From Aeromicrobium panaciterrae (GTDB lineage: Bacteria > Actinomycetota > Actinomycetes > Propionibacteriales > Nocardioidaceae), in assembly GCF_031457275.1 (NCBI RefSeq), contig NZ_JAVDWH010000001.1, positions 620,001 to 684,000 on the forward strand: a stretch of DNA of 64,000 bases. Reading direction: 5' to 3'. The notes under the pieces are model-generated. The model worked only from the letters and a program-made list of their open reading frames with translations, did no database searches and had not been told where the DNA came from. The stretch's first letter is position 1. Every line of letters begins with the position of its first letter. The translations under genes and the position numbers were made by a program. Below, piece by piece: positions 45,557 to 54,436 of the stretch.

Positions 45557-46012
45557 ATGATCCGCACGCTCTCTGCCTTGGTCCTGCTAGTCGGCTTTGT
45601 CGCGGCCTGCGACAGCGACGAAACTCCGAAGGCCGAGGAGACCGCGAGCGCGACGGCAACCACGGTCACTCCCACGTCGACACCGACTCCGACGCCGACT
45701 CCGACACCAACCCCGACACCCGCGCCGCCTACGTCGGCGGCTCCGAAGCCCAAGCCCGCCGTCACAGCCTGTCTGAAGATCTGGAAGACCGGAGCCGTGC
45801 TGCCGGTTACGTACAACGGATGCCCCGAAGCCGCTGGAGAAAGCTCGTGGGAAGTCGAAGAGTGCTACTCCGGTGGCAAGTACGCGACCTTCTGGTCAGC
45901 GAATGGGGCGACCCGCTACGCCGCGAAGTTGGGCGGCCCGATCTACAAGAAGGTCTCCGCAGCTGGCGACGACGACTACGGGTACGTGCTCGGGGAATGC
46001 AGCAACGACTGA
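45557..46012 (+). CDS. Lipoprotein with Thr-Pro repeat linker
   Basis: A 151-residue protein. Signal peptide with lipobox (LLVGFVAACDSDE), then a Thr-Pro dipeptide run of about nine units (DNA repeat 45677-45722) acting as a cell-wall-spanning linker. A small C-terminal domain has four Cys (ACLKIW, NGCPEA, EECYSGG, LGECSND), probably two disulfides. No family recognised. The repeat is a possible slippage site. Confidence 0.76.
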   Translation: MIRTLSALVLLVGFVAACDSDETPKAEETASATATTVTPTSTPTPTPTPTPTPTPAPPTSAAPKPKPAVTACLKIWKTGAVLPVTYNGCPEAAGESSWEVEECYSGGKYATFWSANGATRYAAKLGGPIYKKVSAAGDDDYGYVLGECSND

Positions 46013-46051
46013 AGACTTCAGAACTTCGGCCACTGGCACGATGATTGGGTC

Positions 46052-46912
46052 ATGCCCGAGTTGCCTGAGGTCAATGGACTGATCGAGTTCCTGCGTGCCG
46101 AGGCAGTGGGTTCGGTCGTAGTCGGTGTCGAGCTGGCGTCGTTCTCGGTGCTCAAGACTTTTGATCCCCCGGTGACCTCACTGCCGGGACTGACGATCAC
46201 CGACGTCACTCGGCACGGCAAGTTCATCGATATCGACGTCGACGGCATCCACATCGTGGTGCACCTCGCCAAGGCAGGCTGGCTGCGCTGGTCAGACAAG
46301 CTCCCGGACACCAAGCTCAAGCTCGGCGCCAGCAACATCGCCGCCCGCGTGCGGCTCGACAAAGGCGATGGACCGACCGTCGGCTTCGACGTGACGGAGG
46401 CCGGCACGCGCAAGGGTCTCGCGATGTACGTCGTACGGTCGCCGTCCGATGTCCCAGGCATCGCGGCTCTCGGTCCGGATCCGCTCGAGCCAGGGTTCGA
46501 GCTCCGCCCGCTTCTCGGCCGCAAAATGCAGGTGAAGCGCTTGCTGCGGGATCAGAAGATCATCGCCGGTGTCGGCAACGCATACAGCGACGAGATCCTG
46601 CACGCTGCGAAACTCTCACCGTTCGCCATCGCGGACAGCCTTGATGAGGACGAGATCGTACGGCTTGAAGCCGCTCTTCACGACGTGCTCTCGGAGGCGG
46701 TGGAGGAGGCTCGCGGGAAGCCGGCGTCCGACCTCAAGGACGACAAGCGCACACGGATGCGCGTGCACGGACGCACCGGCGAGGCGTGCCCCGTGTGCGG
46801 TGACGCGGTGCGCGAGGTCTCGTACGCAACGTCATCGCTGCAGTACTGCGCGACGTGTCAGACCGGTGGCAAGCCGCTCAAAGATCGGTCGACGAGCAAG
46901 TTCCTCAAGTGA
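46052..46912 (+). CDS. Formamidopyrimidine-DNA glycosylase family protein (Fpg/Nei)
   Basis: A 286-residue base-excision enzyme. N-terminal MPELPEVNGL carries the catalytic Pro and Glu, although the usual PELPEVE reads PELPEVN. TRHGKFIDID supplies the Lys of the beta-delta lyase, and VGNAYSDEILHAAKLSP the H2TH region. The C-terminal zinc finger is CPVCGDAVRE plus YCATCQTGG. This paralogue group is distinct from housekeeping MutM; damage specificity is uncertain. GATGAT lies 6 nt before the ATG. Confidence 0.87.
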   Translation: MPELPEVNGLIEFLRAEAVGSVVVGVELASFSVLKTFDPPVTSLPGLTITDVTRHGKFIDIDVDGIHIVVHLAKAGWLRWSDKLPDTKLKLGASNIAARVRLDKGDGPTVGFDVTEAGTRKGLAMYVVRSPSDVPGIAALGPDPLEPGFELRPLLGRKMQVKRLLRDQKIIAGVGNAYSDEILHAAKLSPFAIADSLDEDEIVRLEAALHDVLSEAVEEARGKPASDLKDDKRTRMRVHGRTGEACPVCGDAVREVSYATSSLQYCATCQTGGKPLKDRSTSKFLK

Positions 46913-46913
46913 G

Positions 46914-47741
46914 TTAGCCGGCCGCGACCAGGGCGACCGCCAGAACCGCGAAGACCAGGCCGACTCCTTGCCAGCCGTGGATCTTCTCGCGCAGCAGTAC
47001 CGCGGCGAGCAGCACCGTGCTGGCCGGGTAGAGCGACGAGATCACGGATACGACTGAGAGCAGTCCGTGGTGCGTGGCATAGAGGAACGCCCCCTGTGCG
47101 GTGGCACCGAGTGGCCCCATAGTCACGGCCTTCCAGGAACCGCGATCGCGCGGAACCCATCCCTGTCGAAGGATCGTCGCCATCACGATGACGGCGAGCA
47201 CTGACGTCACCTGCGACGCCGCGAGCGGGTAGAGACCAGCGTCGTCGCCGACCTGGCCGAGGAAGACGAAGAGCGCACCGAACCCGACACCGGCCAGGAT
47301 GCCGTCGACGACTCCGCCGCGATGTGCGGGGTTGTCGTCGACGACTCGAGAGATCAGTGCGATGGCGGGGAATGCGCAGATGATGCCGAACACCGCGAGC
47401 TGGGATGGCCGATCGCCGGTGCCAAGCCCGACGGCGACGGGCAGCAACGCCGTGCCGATCGCCGAAAGTGGAGCGACGACTCCCATACGGGCCGTTGCCA
47501 GACCGCGGTAGAGGAACACGACACCGAACCCACCGCCCAGCCCGGCCAATGCGCCGAAGGCGATGTCACGGCTGGTGGGCGACCCACTGATGAACAGAGC
47601 AGCGATCAGGCTGAAGAAGCCAGACGACGTCTGTCCGACGACCGCGACCTGCCAGGGCGATGCCTTCTTGGCGAAGATGCCGCCGAGGAAGTCCGAGATG
47701 CCATATGCCAACGCCGAGATCAGCGAGAAGACAATGGCCAC
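46914..47741 (-). CDS. EamA-family transporter
   Basis: A 275-residue membrane protein with about ten helices and two EamA repeats (ISALAYGISDFLGGIFAKK at the start; ISSLYPASTVLLAAVLLREK late). GTG start with TAGTCT plus 6 nt upstream. Substrate unknown. Confidence 0.85.
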   Translation of the reverse strand: MAIVFSLISALAYGISDFLGGIFAKKASPWQVAVVGQTSSGFFSLIAALFISGSPTSRDIAFGALAGLGGGFGVVFLYRGLATARMGVVAPLSAIGTALLPVAVGLGTGDRPSQLAVFGIICAFPAIALISRVVDDNPAHRGGVVDGILAGVGFGALFVFLGQVGDDAGLYPLAASQVTSVLAVIVMATILRQGWVPRDRGSWKAVTMGPLGATAQGAFLYATHHGLLSVVSVISSLYPASTVLLAAVLLREKIHGWQGVGLVFAVLAVALVAAG

Positions 47742-47753
47742 GTCAGAAGACTA
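47742..47753 (-). promoter_or_regulatory. Leaderless -10 box of EamA gene
   Basis: TAGTCT (47748-47753), 6-nt spacer, GTG. Confidence 0.55.
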
Positions 47754-47760
47754 CGACGCA

Positions 47761-48216
47761 CTACTCCTTGCGTGAGCGCGCGCGTACGGCAACCACGATC
47801 AGCAGAAGAATGGCGGCAGCTGCCAGCGTCCACTTGATCGCGCCGACTGTGGTCATCAGGTCAACGTCGCCATTCGTGAGCGAGTCGGACTTGATGTTGA
47901 GGAACACCAGGACGTTCTCGATCTCGTCAGCGAGAGATGCGCCGATGGCCAGCAACGTGCCGAGGAGGGCGACCCCACCTGACGCGAGCTTGTTGAATGC
48001 GAAGACACCCAGCACTCCGTACGAGAGGGCGAAGATCATGTCGCAGATGTTGGCCGTCAGAGCGAGGCTTTCGTCATCGCCGAGCGTGCTGGCGAAGTCC
48101 TTGGCGTCCGACGACATTTGCAAGGTGTTGTAGTCCAAGAAGAAGGCAAAGATCGCCAATCCGGCCACGCCGCCAACTAGGAAAATAAGCTTCCACTTCG
48201 ATGCAAGAAGTTCCAT
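47761..48216 (-). CDS. Four-TM membrane protein of unknown function
   Basis: A 151-residue protein with hydrophobic segments near residues 8-28 (LIFLVGGVAGLAIFAFFLDY), 53-75, 80-105 (ALLGTLLAIGASLADEIENV) and 125-148. Short acidic loops lie between them. No family recognised. Promoter TAGTCT with a 7-nt spacer to the ATG. Confidence 0.7.
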   Translation of the reverse strand: MELLASKWKLIFLVGGVAGLAIFAFFLDYNTLQMSSDAKDFASTLGDDESLALTANICDMIFALSYGVLGVFAFNKLASGGVALLGTLLAIGASLADEIENVLVFLNIKSDSLTNGDVDLMTTVGAIKWTLAAAAILLLIVVAVRARSRKE

Positions 48217-48229
48217 GCGCCGCAGACTA
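48217..48229 (-). promoter_or_regulatory. Near-leaderless -10 box
   Basis: TAGTCT (48224-48229), 7-nt spacer, ATG of the four-TM protein gene. Confidence 0.45.
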
Positions 48230-48243
48230 CTTGGGAGCCTCCC

Positions 48244-48255
48244 TAAAATGGCGAC
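48244..48255 (+). promoter_or_regulatory. Leaderless -10 box
   Basis: TAAAAT (48244-48249), 6-nt spacer, ATG. Divergent from the 48217-48229 promoter. Confidence 0.55.
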
Positions 48256-48888
48256 ATGAAGCTTCGGCAGGTCAAATCACTCGGCGGGCGAGCCAACACC
48301 GCCGTGGGGGACCTGGCGGCGAAGGTTGACGATCAGACCGGTGAGGCTGCAAAGAAGGCGGCCAGAGTCATCGTGCTGGCGGTCACCCTCCTCCGCATCC
48401 CAACCGCGCTCCTGATGATCCTGCCGATCCCGTTCATCCTCACGACGATCGTGCTGGGACTACTGGCTGATGGCGGCATCCGGTGGGTGCTGCTGCCTGC
48501 GGGTCTGGCGATGCTGGTCGTAACGTCCGCTTTCTGGGGGCGGCGCCGGCGGATCCTTCAAGCCGTCGAGGAGCCGGACAAGTTGGCGACTGAACTCGGC
48601 ATCATGATCAGCCTGACCGACAAGGTCGAGGAGACCCGCGGGGCGATCACGAGCATCGCCGGAGCCGGCGGATGGCGCATCTTCGAGCGGCTGAAGAGTG
48701 TCTGGTCCGGTGTGGCAATGACCGGTCGTTGGATCGAGGGCATCGGTGACCTGCCCCGGGCGCGCTACTTCGGCCCGCCCAAGATCGGCACCACGGTCAC
48801 CGTCGCAGTCGCCGCGCTCTGGCTGATCCCGATCTCCGTGGTGGTCGCCGTGCTCTCGGTGATCGGCTCGATCGCCGGCTCGATCTAA
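48256..48888 (+). CDS. Membrane protein of unknown function
   Basis: A 210-residue protein. An amphipathic N-terminus (GRANTAVGDLAAKVDDQTGE) is followed by TM segments at about 38-65 and 72-95 (WVLLPAGLAMLVVTSAFW), a cytoplasmic helical region rich in charged residues, and a C-terminal TM segment (ALWLIPISVVVAVLSVIGSI). No known domain. It overlaps the convergent TetR gene by CTAA. Confidence 0.7.
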   Translation: MKLRQVKSLGGRANTAVGDLAAKVDDQTGEAAKKAARVIVLAVTLLRIPTALLMILPIPFILTTIVLGLLADGGIRWVLLPAGLAMLVVTSAFWGRRRRILQAVEEPDKLATELGIMISLTDKVEETRGAITSIAGAGGWRIFERLKSVWSGVAMTGRWIEGIGDLPRARYFGPPKIGTTVTVAVAALWLIPISVVVAVLSVIGSIAGSI

Positions 48889-49469
48889 CCGATCAGCTGC
48901 TGCATCGGCGCGGCATACAGGCGTACGACGTCGTCGATCGGCGCGTCTGCGAGCGGTTCCATGCGCACGACATAACGCATCGTCGCCATGCCGATCAGCT
49001 GTCCGGCGATCAGGTTGGCCCGGAGCTCGCGGTCGTCACCCTCGAGCACGCCCAGCAACGAGGTGATGAGTACGTTTCGGGCCAGCTGGATCATCGGCGC
49101 CTGCCCGTCCCCGGATCCCAGCGTCGTACGGATCATCGCGCTGAACGCGTCGCGGTGCGGATCCCAGGCGCTGAGGAACGTACGCAACAGGCGTTCGGCC
49201 ATGCCGTCCGGTCCGCCCTCGACCACCGATGCGATCTTTTCCACCGGGTTGACCGGCAGCTGCATTGTCGCGACGAGCAACCGCGCCTTGTCGCCGAAGT
49301 AGTGGCTGATCAGGCTCGCATCGACGCCCGCGTCGGCCGCGATCGACCGCATCGATGCCCCGGCGAAACCCTTGGCCGCGAACTGCGTACGTGCCGCGTC
49401 GAGGATCGCTTGCTTGGTGTCGCCGGCAGATTCGGCGCTCGGTCGACCGCGTCGGCGTGGAGCCGTCAC
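48885..49469 (-). CDS. TetR-family repressor
   Basis: A 194-residue protein. HTH at residues about 15-60 (AILDAARTQFAAKGFAGASM, IAADAGVDASLISHYFGDKA) and a ligand-binding C-terminal domain of the TetR_C type (HRDAFSAMIRTTLGSG). GTG 49469 overlaps the permease stop as GTGA, so it is the last gene of the ABC operon. A perfect 8-4-8 palindrome at the operon start is its likely operator. Confidence 0.9.
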   Translation of the reverse strand: MTAPRRRGRPSAESAGDTKQAILDAARTQFAAKGFAGASMRSIAADAGVDASLISHYFGDKARLLVATMQLPVNPVEKIASVVEGGPDGMAERLLRTFLSAWDPHRDAFSAMIRTTLGSGDGQAPMIQLARNVLITSLLGVLEGDDRELRANLIAGQLIGMATMRYVVRMEPLADAPIDDVVRLYAAPMQQLIG

Positions 49470-50194
49470 GGGGTGCGACGCCTCAGCGTCAGGGAGGCGA
49501 GAGCGATCGCTACGGCGCAGCAACCCACGAGGATGCCGAGATTGCGGCTGAGGGTGCTGGACCAGACGTCGCTGTGGGCGAGCTCAGAGAACGAGTCGGT
49601 GGCGTAGCTCAACGGCAGGACGTCGGAGATCCAGTTGAGCACCTTCGGCAATGAGTCTCGAGGTGCGAGGAGACCGCACAGCAGGATCTGCGGCACGACC
49701 ACGAGAGGCATGAACTCGACGGCCTGGAACTCCGTACGTGCGAAGGCTGACATCAGCAGACCCAGGGCGGTACCGAGTACGGCATCAACCACGGCGAACA
49801 GGATGATCGCCCACGGTGTCTGCACGTTGAGATCGAGGAGCCAGATCGCCACCGCTGAGCTGACCAAGGCCTGGGCGAGCGCGGCGATCCCGAAGGCGAT
49901 GGCGTAGCCGCCGATCAGCTCGCCCCGCTTGAGAGGAGTGGTCAGCAACCGCTCGAGGGTGCCCGACGTACGTTCGCGGACCATCGTCACCGAGGTCACG
50001 AGGAACATGACGATGAAGGGGAAGAGGCCGAGCATCTGTGGGCCGACCCGGTCGAAGATCCCCGGTTGCCCGTCGTAGATGTACTTGAACAACGTCAACA
50101 GGACCGATGGCAGCAGGACCATCAAAGCGATGCTGCGGGGATCGTGGCTGAGCTGATGGAGGACGCGCCTCGCCGTCGCCAAAGTACGCGTCAT
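49466..50194 (-). CDS. ABC-2 type transporter permease
   Basis: A 242-residue protein with six TM segments (ALMVLLPSVLLTLFKYIYDG first, LGILVGCCAVAIALASLTLR last) and the ABC-2 signature TMVRERTSGTLERLLTTPLK. ATG 50194 overlaps the ATPase stop as ATGA. An open frame extends further upstream but only through the ATPase gene. Confidence 0.9.
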   Translation of the reverse strand: MTRTLATARRVLHQLSHDPRSIALMVLLPSVLLTLFKYIYDGQPGIFDRVGPQMLGLFPFIVMFLVTSVTMVRERTSGTLERLLTTPLKRGELIGGYAIAFGIAALAQALVSSAVAIWLLDLNVQTPWAIILFAVVDAVLGTALGLLMSAFARTEFQAVEFMPLVVVPQILLCGLLAPRDSLPKVLNWISDVLPLSYATDSFSELAHSDVWSSTLSRNLGILVGCCAVAIALASLTLRRRTP

Positions 50195-50907
50195 GCCACG
50201 TCCCTTTCCGCGAGTACGAGGAACGCTTCTTCGAGATCGTTCGTTCCAGCCTGCGCACGAAGCTCGTCGGGTGTGGCGTCGGCGATGAGCACTCCGTCGC
50301 GCATCAGCAGTACCCGGTCGCAACGGCCAGCCTCGTCCATCACGTGGCTTGAGACGAGCAGAGTCTTGCCGTCTTCTGCGAGCCCCCGGAACATTCCCCA
50401 CAGATCGCGGCGGAGAACTGGATCGAGGCCCACGGTCGGCTCGTCGAGAAGGTAGAGCTCGGGATCCGCCAGCAATGCGGCAGCCAGCGAGACGCGGATG
50501 CGTTCGCCGCCGGAGAGGACACCGGTCAACGTGTCGGCTCGAGACGTGAGCCCGACGTCGGCGATGGTCGAGGTGATCGCTCCGCCGTCCTTGCCGGCGA
50601 GGGAGCTGAAGTACGCGAGATTCTGGCGCACCGTGAGGTCGGGATAGACCGAGCTCGCCTGCGTGACGTAGCCGACTCGGGCGCGGTTGCGGGCGGTGCC
50701 GGCCGGCTCGCCGAGCACGGTGACGCCGCCGCTGGCGACGATCTGGATGCCGGCAATGGCGCGAATCAGCGTCGTCTTGCCGCTTCCGCTCGGACCGAGG
50801 AGTCCGGTGACCGATCCCGTGGGGACCGACAGGTCGAGACCGGGGAGAACTGTCTTGCCACCCCGGATGACCGTGAGGTTCGAGACCTCGATGGCATTAT
50901 TCAACAT
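50191..50907 (-). CDS. ABC transporter ATP-binding protein
   Basis: A 238-residue ATPase: Walker A LLGPSGSGKTTLIRA, Q-loop VGYVTQASSVYPDLT, signature LSGGERIRVSLAAALL, Walker B LYLLDEPTVGLDP, H-loop LLVSSHVMDEAG. With the ABC-2 permease it forms a DrrAB-like exporter, probably of drugs or lipids. ATG 50907 lies inside the operator palindrome and 6 nt from a TATATT box, so the transcript is probably leaderless. A longer upstream frame lacks support. Confidence 0.92.
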   Translation of the reverse strand: MLNNAIEVSNLTVIRGGKTVLPGLDLSVPTGSVTGLLGPSGSGKTTLIRAIAGIQIVASGGVTVLGEPAGTARNRARVGYVTQASSVYPDLTVRQNLAYFSSLAGKDGGAITSTIADVGLTSRADTLTGVLSGGERIRVSLAAALLADPELYLLDEPTVGLDPVLRRDLWGMFRGLAEDGKTLLVSSHVMDEAGRCDRVLLMRDGVLIADATPDELRAQAGTNDLEEAFLVLAERDVA

Positions 50908-50917
50908 ACGTTGAATA
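50898..50917. promoter_or_regulatory. TetR-type operator spanning the ABC operon start codon
   Basis: TATTCAAC and GTTGAATA, perfect 8-bp arms with spacer ATAC. The ATPase ATG (50905-50907) and part of the -10 box fall inside it, so occupancy would block transcription start completely. Confidence 0.72.
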
Positions 50918-50919
50918 TA
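50908..50919 (-). promoter_or_regulatory. Leaderless -10 box of ABC-TetR operon
   Basis: TATATT (50914-50919), 6-nt spacer, ATG; overlaps the operator palindrome. Confidence 0.6.
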
Positions 50920-50978
50920 AGTCGGCCGGGTGTTCTCGTCAACTGAGGGCTTATGCGACATCGGCGATGTCATCGTCA

Positions 50979-50991
50979 TACGCTGTGGGGC
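50979..50991 (+). promoter_or_regulatory. Near-leaderless -10 box
   Basis: TACGCT (50979-50984), 7-nt spacer, ATG of the decapeptide-repeat gene. Confidence 0.45.
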
Positions 50992-51702
50992 ATGGACCTT
51001 CGCGAATTCGCCTTCCTTCCCGTACGTGTTGCGGTTGCCGGCACCCAGGCAACTCTGGCTCTCGGCCAACTCGCGTCACCGAACGGACCGATCCTGCGCG
51101 AAGGCGGCTACGCCAACCGACTCGGCGCGCTCCTCGGCGAGAACGGACTGCTCGACCAGCTCAGCAAGCTGCTGGCTGATGAGCGTGGGCCCGTCGGTCT
51201 GGCCCGTACGCTGGCCGACCTCACCGCCGAAGACCGTCCGATCGGCAAGGCTCTTGCCCGCGACGGACTCCTGGATCGCATGGCTGACGAGGACGGTCCC
51301 TTCGTACGACTCCTCGAGACCGGCGGTCCGCTGGACCGAGCTCTGGGCGAGGACGGGCCGCTCTATCGACTGCTGGCGCCCGGCGGTCCGCTCGACCGAT
51401 TCCTGGCCGAAGAGGGCGCGATCGATCGCGTACTCGCAGAGGGCGGACTGCTCGAGCAGCTGCTTGCCGAGGACGGAATCCTCGAGAAGTTGCTTGCTCC
51501 CGGCGGCACTCTCGACCAGCTGATCGACCTTGGTACGACCTTCGATGCGATCGTTCCAAGGCTTGAAGCGCTGGGCAATGCCATCCCCAACCTCAACACT
51601 GCGGTCAACATTCTGAGTGGCGCAGTCGAGCCGCTCAGCTCGCTGGCAGGCCGACTCCCGGGCGGGCGCCGACGTACGCCGGCACTCGAAGGATCCGAGT
51701 GA
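50992..51702 (+). CDS. Decapeptide-repeat protein of unknown function
   Basis: A 236-residue protein. From about residue 95 to 180 it is built of ten-residue units such as GPLYRLLAPG, GPLDRFLAEE, GAIDRVLAEG, GLLEQLLAED and GILEKLLAPG, with consensus G-x-L-[DE]-x-[LF]-L-A-x-[GDE]. Weaker copies reach back to about residue 40. The repeats alternate helix and Gly turn, suggesting a regular solenoid or amphipathic array. No signal peptide; the C-terminus is basic (LPGGRRRTPAL). Divergent from the ABC-TetR operon and upstream of purL. No family of known function recognised. Confidence 0.75.
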   Translation: MDLREFAFLPVRVAVAGTQATLALGQLASPNGPILREGGYANRLGALLGENGLLDQLSKLLADERGPVGLARTLADLTAEDRPIGKALARDGLLDRMADEDGPFVRLLETGGPLDRALGEDGPLYRLLAPGGPLDRFLAEEGAIDRVLAEGGLLEQLLAEDGILEKLLAPGGTLDQLIDLGTTFDAIVPRLEALGNAIPNLNTAVNILSGAVEPLSSLAGRLPGGRRRTPALEGSE

Positions 51703-51724
51703 GGGCTGTGCGCTGAGCCACCGA

Positions 51725-51736
51725 TAGGATCGGGGT
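51725..51736 (+). promoter_or_regulatory. Leaderless -10 box of purL
   Basis: TAGGAT (51725-51730), 6-nt spacer, GTG. Confidence 0.55.
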
Positions 51737-53995
51737 GTGACCGAAGCCCCCCGCCTGGACACCGTCGACGTAGCAACAGCCACCCCCGACAAGCCCCAGC
51801 CGTGGGCTGAGCTTGGTCTCAAGTCGGACGAGTACGACAGCATCCGCGAGATCCTCGGTCGCCGACCCACGGGCGCCGAGCTGGCGATGTACTCCGTGAT
51901 GTGGAGCGAGCACTGCTCCTACAAGTCGTCCAAGGTGCACCTCAAGAAGTTCGGCGACCTGCCGCAGGAGACTCCGCTCGGCAAGACCCTTGCTGGCATC
52001 GGTGAGAACGCCGGCGTCATCGACATCGGCCAGGGCTATGCCGTCACGTTCAAGGTCGAGTCGCACAACCACCCTTCATACGTCGAGCCCTACCAAGGTG
52101 CGGCGACCGGAGTCGGTGGCATCGTCCGCGACATCCTTGCGATGGGTGCCCGACCGATTGCCGTCATGGATCCGCTGCGCTTCGGCCCGCTCGACGCTGA
52201 GGACACCCGCCGCGTCATGCCCGGCATCGTCGCTGGCGTCGGTGGCTACGGCAACTGCCTCGGCCTGCCCAACATCGGTGGCGAGGTTGTCTTCGACGAG
52301 TCCTACCTCGGCAACCCACTCGTCAACGCTCTCTGCGTCGGCGTACTCCGTCACGAAGACCTGCACCTCGCGTTCGCGAGCGGCGTCGGCAACAAGGTCG
52401 TCCTGTACGGCGCTCGTACGGGCGGCGACGGTATTGGCGGCGTCTCCGTACTCGCCTCTGAGACGTTTGACGCCGATGGTCCGGCGAAGCGTCCCAGCGT
52501 CCAGGTCGGCGACCCGTTCATGGAGAAGCTGCTGATCGAGTGCACCCTCGAGCTGTTCAAGGCCGAGGTCGTCAACGGCATCCAGGACCTCGGCGGCGCC
52601 GGACTCTCATGCGCTACCAGCGAACTCGCGTCGGCGGGCAGCGGCGGAATGCACGTCGAGCTCGACACGGTTCCCCTGCGCGACTCGACCCTCTCGCCCG
52701 AAGAGATCCTGATGAGCGAATCACAGGAACGCATGATGGCGGTCGTCGAGCCCAAGCACCTCGACGAGTTCATGGCGATCTGCGCCAAGTGGGATGTCGA
52801 AGCTGTCGTCGTCGGCGAGGTCACCGATGGTGATCACCTCGTGATCGATTGGCACGGCCAGACCGTCGTCGACGTGCCGCCGCGATCAGTGGCCCACGAT
52901 GGTCCGACCTACAACCGCCCGTACGCCCGCCCGTACTGGCAGGACGCGCTTCAGGCTGATGGCGCCGAGAGGCTGCCCCGACCGTCCACCGGCGATGAGC
53001 TGCGTGACCAGATCGTCGCGATCGTCACGTCACCCAACATGGCTGACAAGTCGTGGATCACCGATCAGTACGACCGCTACGTACAGGGCAACACTGTGCT
53101 GGCCCAGCCGGAGGACGCGGGCGTCATTCGTATCGACGCCGAGACCAACCTTGGCGTCGCCGTGTCAACCGACTGCAACGGTCGCTTCGCGAAGCTCGAT
53201 CCGTACGTTGGCGCTCAGCTCGCGCTCGCCGAGTCCTACCGCAACGTTGCGGTGACCGGCGCGCTGCCGCTGGCCGTCACGGACTGCCTCAACTTCGGTT
53301 CGCCGGAGGATCCCGATGTGATGTGGCAGTTCGAGCAGGCAACCCACGGACTCAAGGATGCGTGCGAAGTACTCGGCATCCCGGTCACCGGTGGCAACGT
53401 CTCGTTCTACAACCAGACCGGCGAAAACCCGATCCTGCCGACGCCCGTTGTCGGCATTCTCGGCGTGATCGAGGACGTACGTCAGCGCATCAAGCAGGGA
53501 TTCACCGGTGACGGTTCGCACGTGCTCGTCCTCGGCGAGACCCGCGAAGAGCTTTCCGGCTCGGCATGGGCGGGAGTCGTCCACGATCACCTCGGTGGCA
53601 ACCCGCCGGTCGTCGACCTCGCCGCCGAGCAGGCGCTCGCCTCGCTGATGGTCGAAGCCGCCAAGACCGGCGTCGTCGAGTCGGCCCACGACCTGTCTGA
53701 TGGCGGCCTCGCGGTTGCACTCGCCGAGGCAACGTTCCGCAACGGTGTTGGCGTAAGAGTTGAGCTCGATGACCCGTTCGTCGAGCTGTTCAGCGAATCG
53801 TCGGCGCGAGCAATGGTCGTCGTCAGCGAAGAGCGGCACGAAGAGCTCGTCAGCCTCGCCGAGAAGCACGGTGTCGAGCTGGCATCGGTCGGCCGTACCG
53901 GCGGCACTTCACTCGAAGTAGTCGGACAGCTCAGCATTGATGTCAATGAGCTCCGCACCGCGTGGCAGGCAACCATTCCGGCCGCTCTGGCCTGA
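51737..53995 (+). CDS. purL: FGAM synthase large subunit PurL (small form)
   Basis: A 752-residue ATP-dependent synthetase, the short form that works with PurS and PurQ. Two AIRS-like halves are visible: [57 protein letters not shown] in the first, and [53 protein letters not shown] in the second. Its stop shares a base with the next ATG (TGATG). Confidence 0.96.
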   Translation: MTEAPRLDTVDVATATPDKPQPWAELGLKSDEYDSIREILGRRPTGAELAMYSVMWSEHCSYKSSKVHLKKFGDLPQETPLGKTLAGIGENAGVIDIGQGYAVTFKVESHNHPSYVEPYQGAATGVGGIVRDILAMGARPIAVMDPLRFGPLDAEDTRRVMPGIVAGVGGYGNCLGLPNIGGEVVFDESYLGNPLVNALCVGVLRHEDLHLAFASGVGNKVVLYGARTGGDGIGGVSVLASETFDADGPAKRPSVQVGDPFMEKLLIECTLELFKAEVVNGIQDLGGAGLSCATSELASAGSGGMHVELDTVPLRDSTLSPEEILMSESQERMMAVVEPKHLDEFMAICAKWDVEAVVVGEVTDGDHLVIDWHGQTVVDVPPRSVAHDGPTYNRPYARPYWQDALQADGAERLPRPSTGDELRDQIVAIVTSPNMADKSWITDQYDRYVQGNTVLAQPEDAGVIRIDAETNLGVAVSTDCNGRFAKLDPYVGAQLALAESYRNVAVTGALPLAVTDCLNFGSPEDPDVMWQFEQATHGLKDACEVLGIPVTGGNVSFYNQTGENPILPTPVVGILGVIEDVRQRIKQGFTGDGSHVLVLGETREELSGSAWAGVVHDHLGGNPPVVDLAAEQALASLMVEAAKTGVVESAHDLSDGGLAVALAEATFRNGVGVRVELDDPFVELFSESSARAMVVVSEERHEELVSLAEKHGVELASVGRTGGTSLEVVGQLSIDVNELRTAWQATIPAALA

Positions 53996-54348
53996 TGGCT
54001 CGCCGCCCCGTACCCCTCGGTCGTGAGGAGTTCGCTGCGGTCTGCGCACGTCTCGACGGTGGCTCTACCGATCGCGCCGATCTCAAGGCGGCGACAATGC
54101 ACCTGATCGCAGTGCTGGTGGCCAAGGCTCCCGGTAACAGCGTTGAGGTGCGGGTCCCGCCATTCGCCGCCGTGCAGTGCATCGAAGGAGCGCGGCATAC
54201 CCGAGGGACGCCGCCAGCCGTTGTTGAGATGGATGCTCAGACGTGGATCGCCCTGGGACGAGGACAACTCGATTGGGCTTCTGCCACCAAACGCGCGTCT
54301 GGCGAAAGATCCGATCTCTCTCAGCTGTTTCCGCTTGACCCGGGATGA
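53995..54348 (+). CDS. Sterol carrier family protein
   Basis: A 117-residue small protein translationally coupled to purL (TGATG). GNSVEVRVPPFAAVQCIEGA and VVEMDAQTWIALGRGQLDWA match the short SCP2-like family found between purL and purF in Actinobacteria. It lacks catalytic residues and may bind a lipid. Function in purine metabolism unproven. Confidence 0.85.
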   Translation: MARRPVPLGREEFAAVCARLDGGSTDRADLKAATMHLIAVLVAKAPGNSVEVRVPPFAAVQCIEGARHTRGTPPAVVEMDAQTWIALGRGQLDWASATKRASGERSDLSQLFPLDPG

Positions 54349-54436
54349 CTTAGGGTGGGCTTTGCGGCAACGGACGCTCGGGGGACGGGTGGGCCAGTCG
54401 TAACGATCTAGGCCTACAGGGGACTTTGCAACTGCC

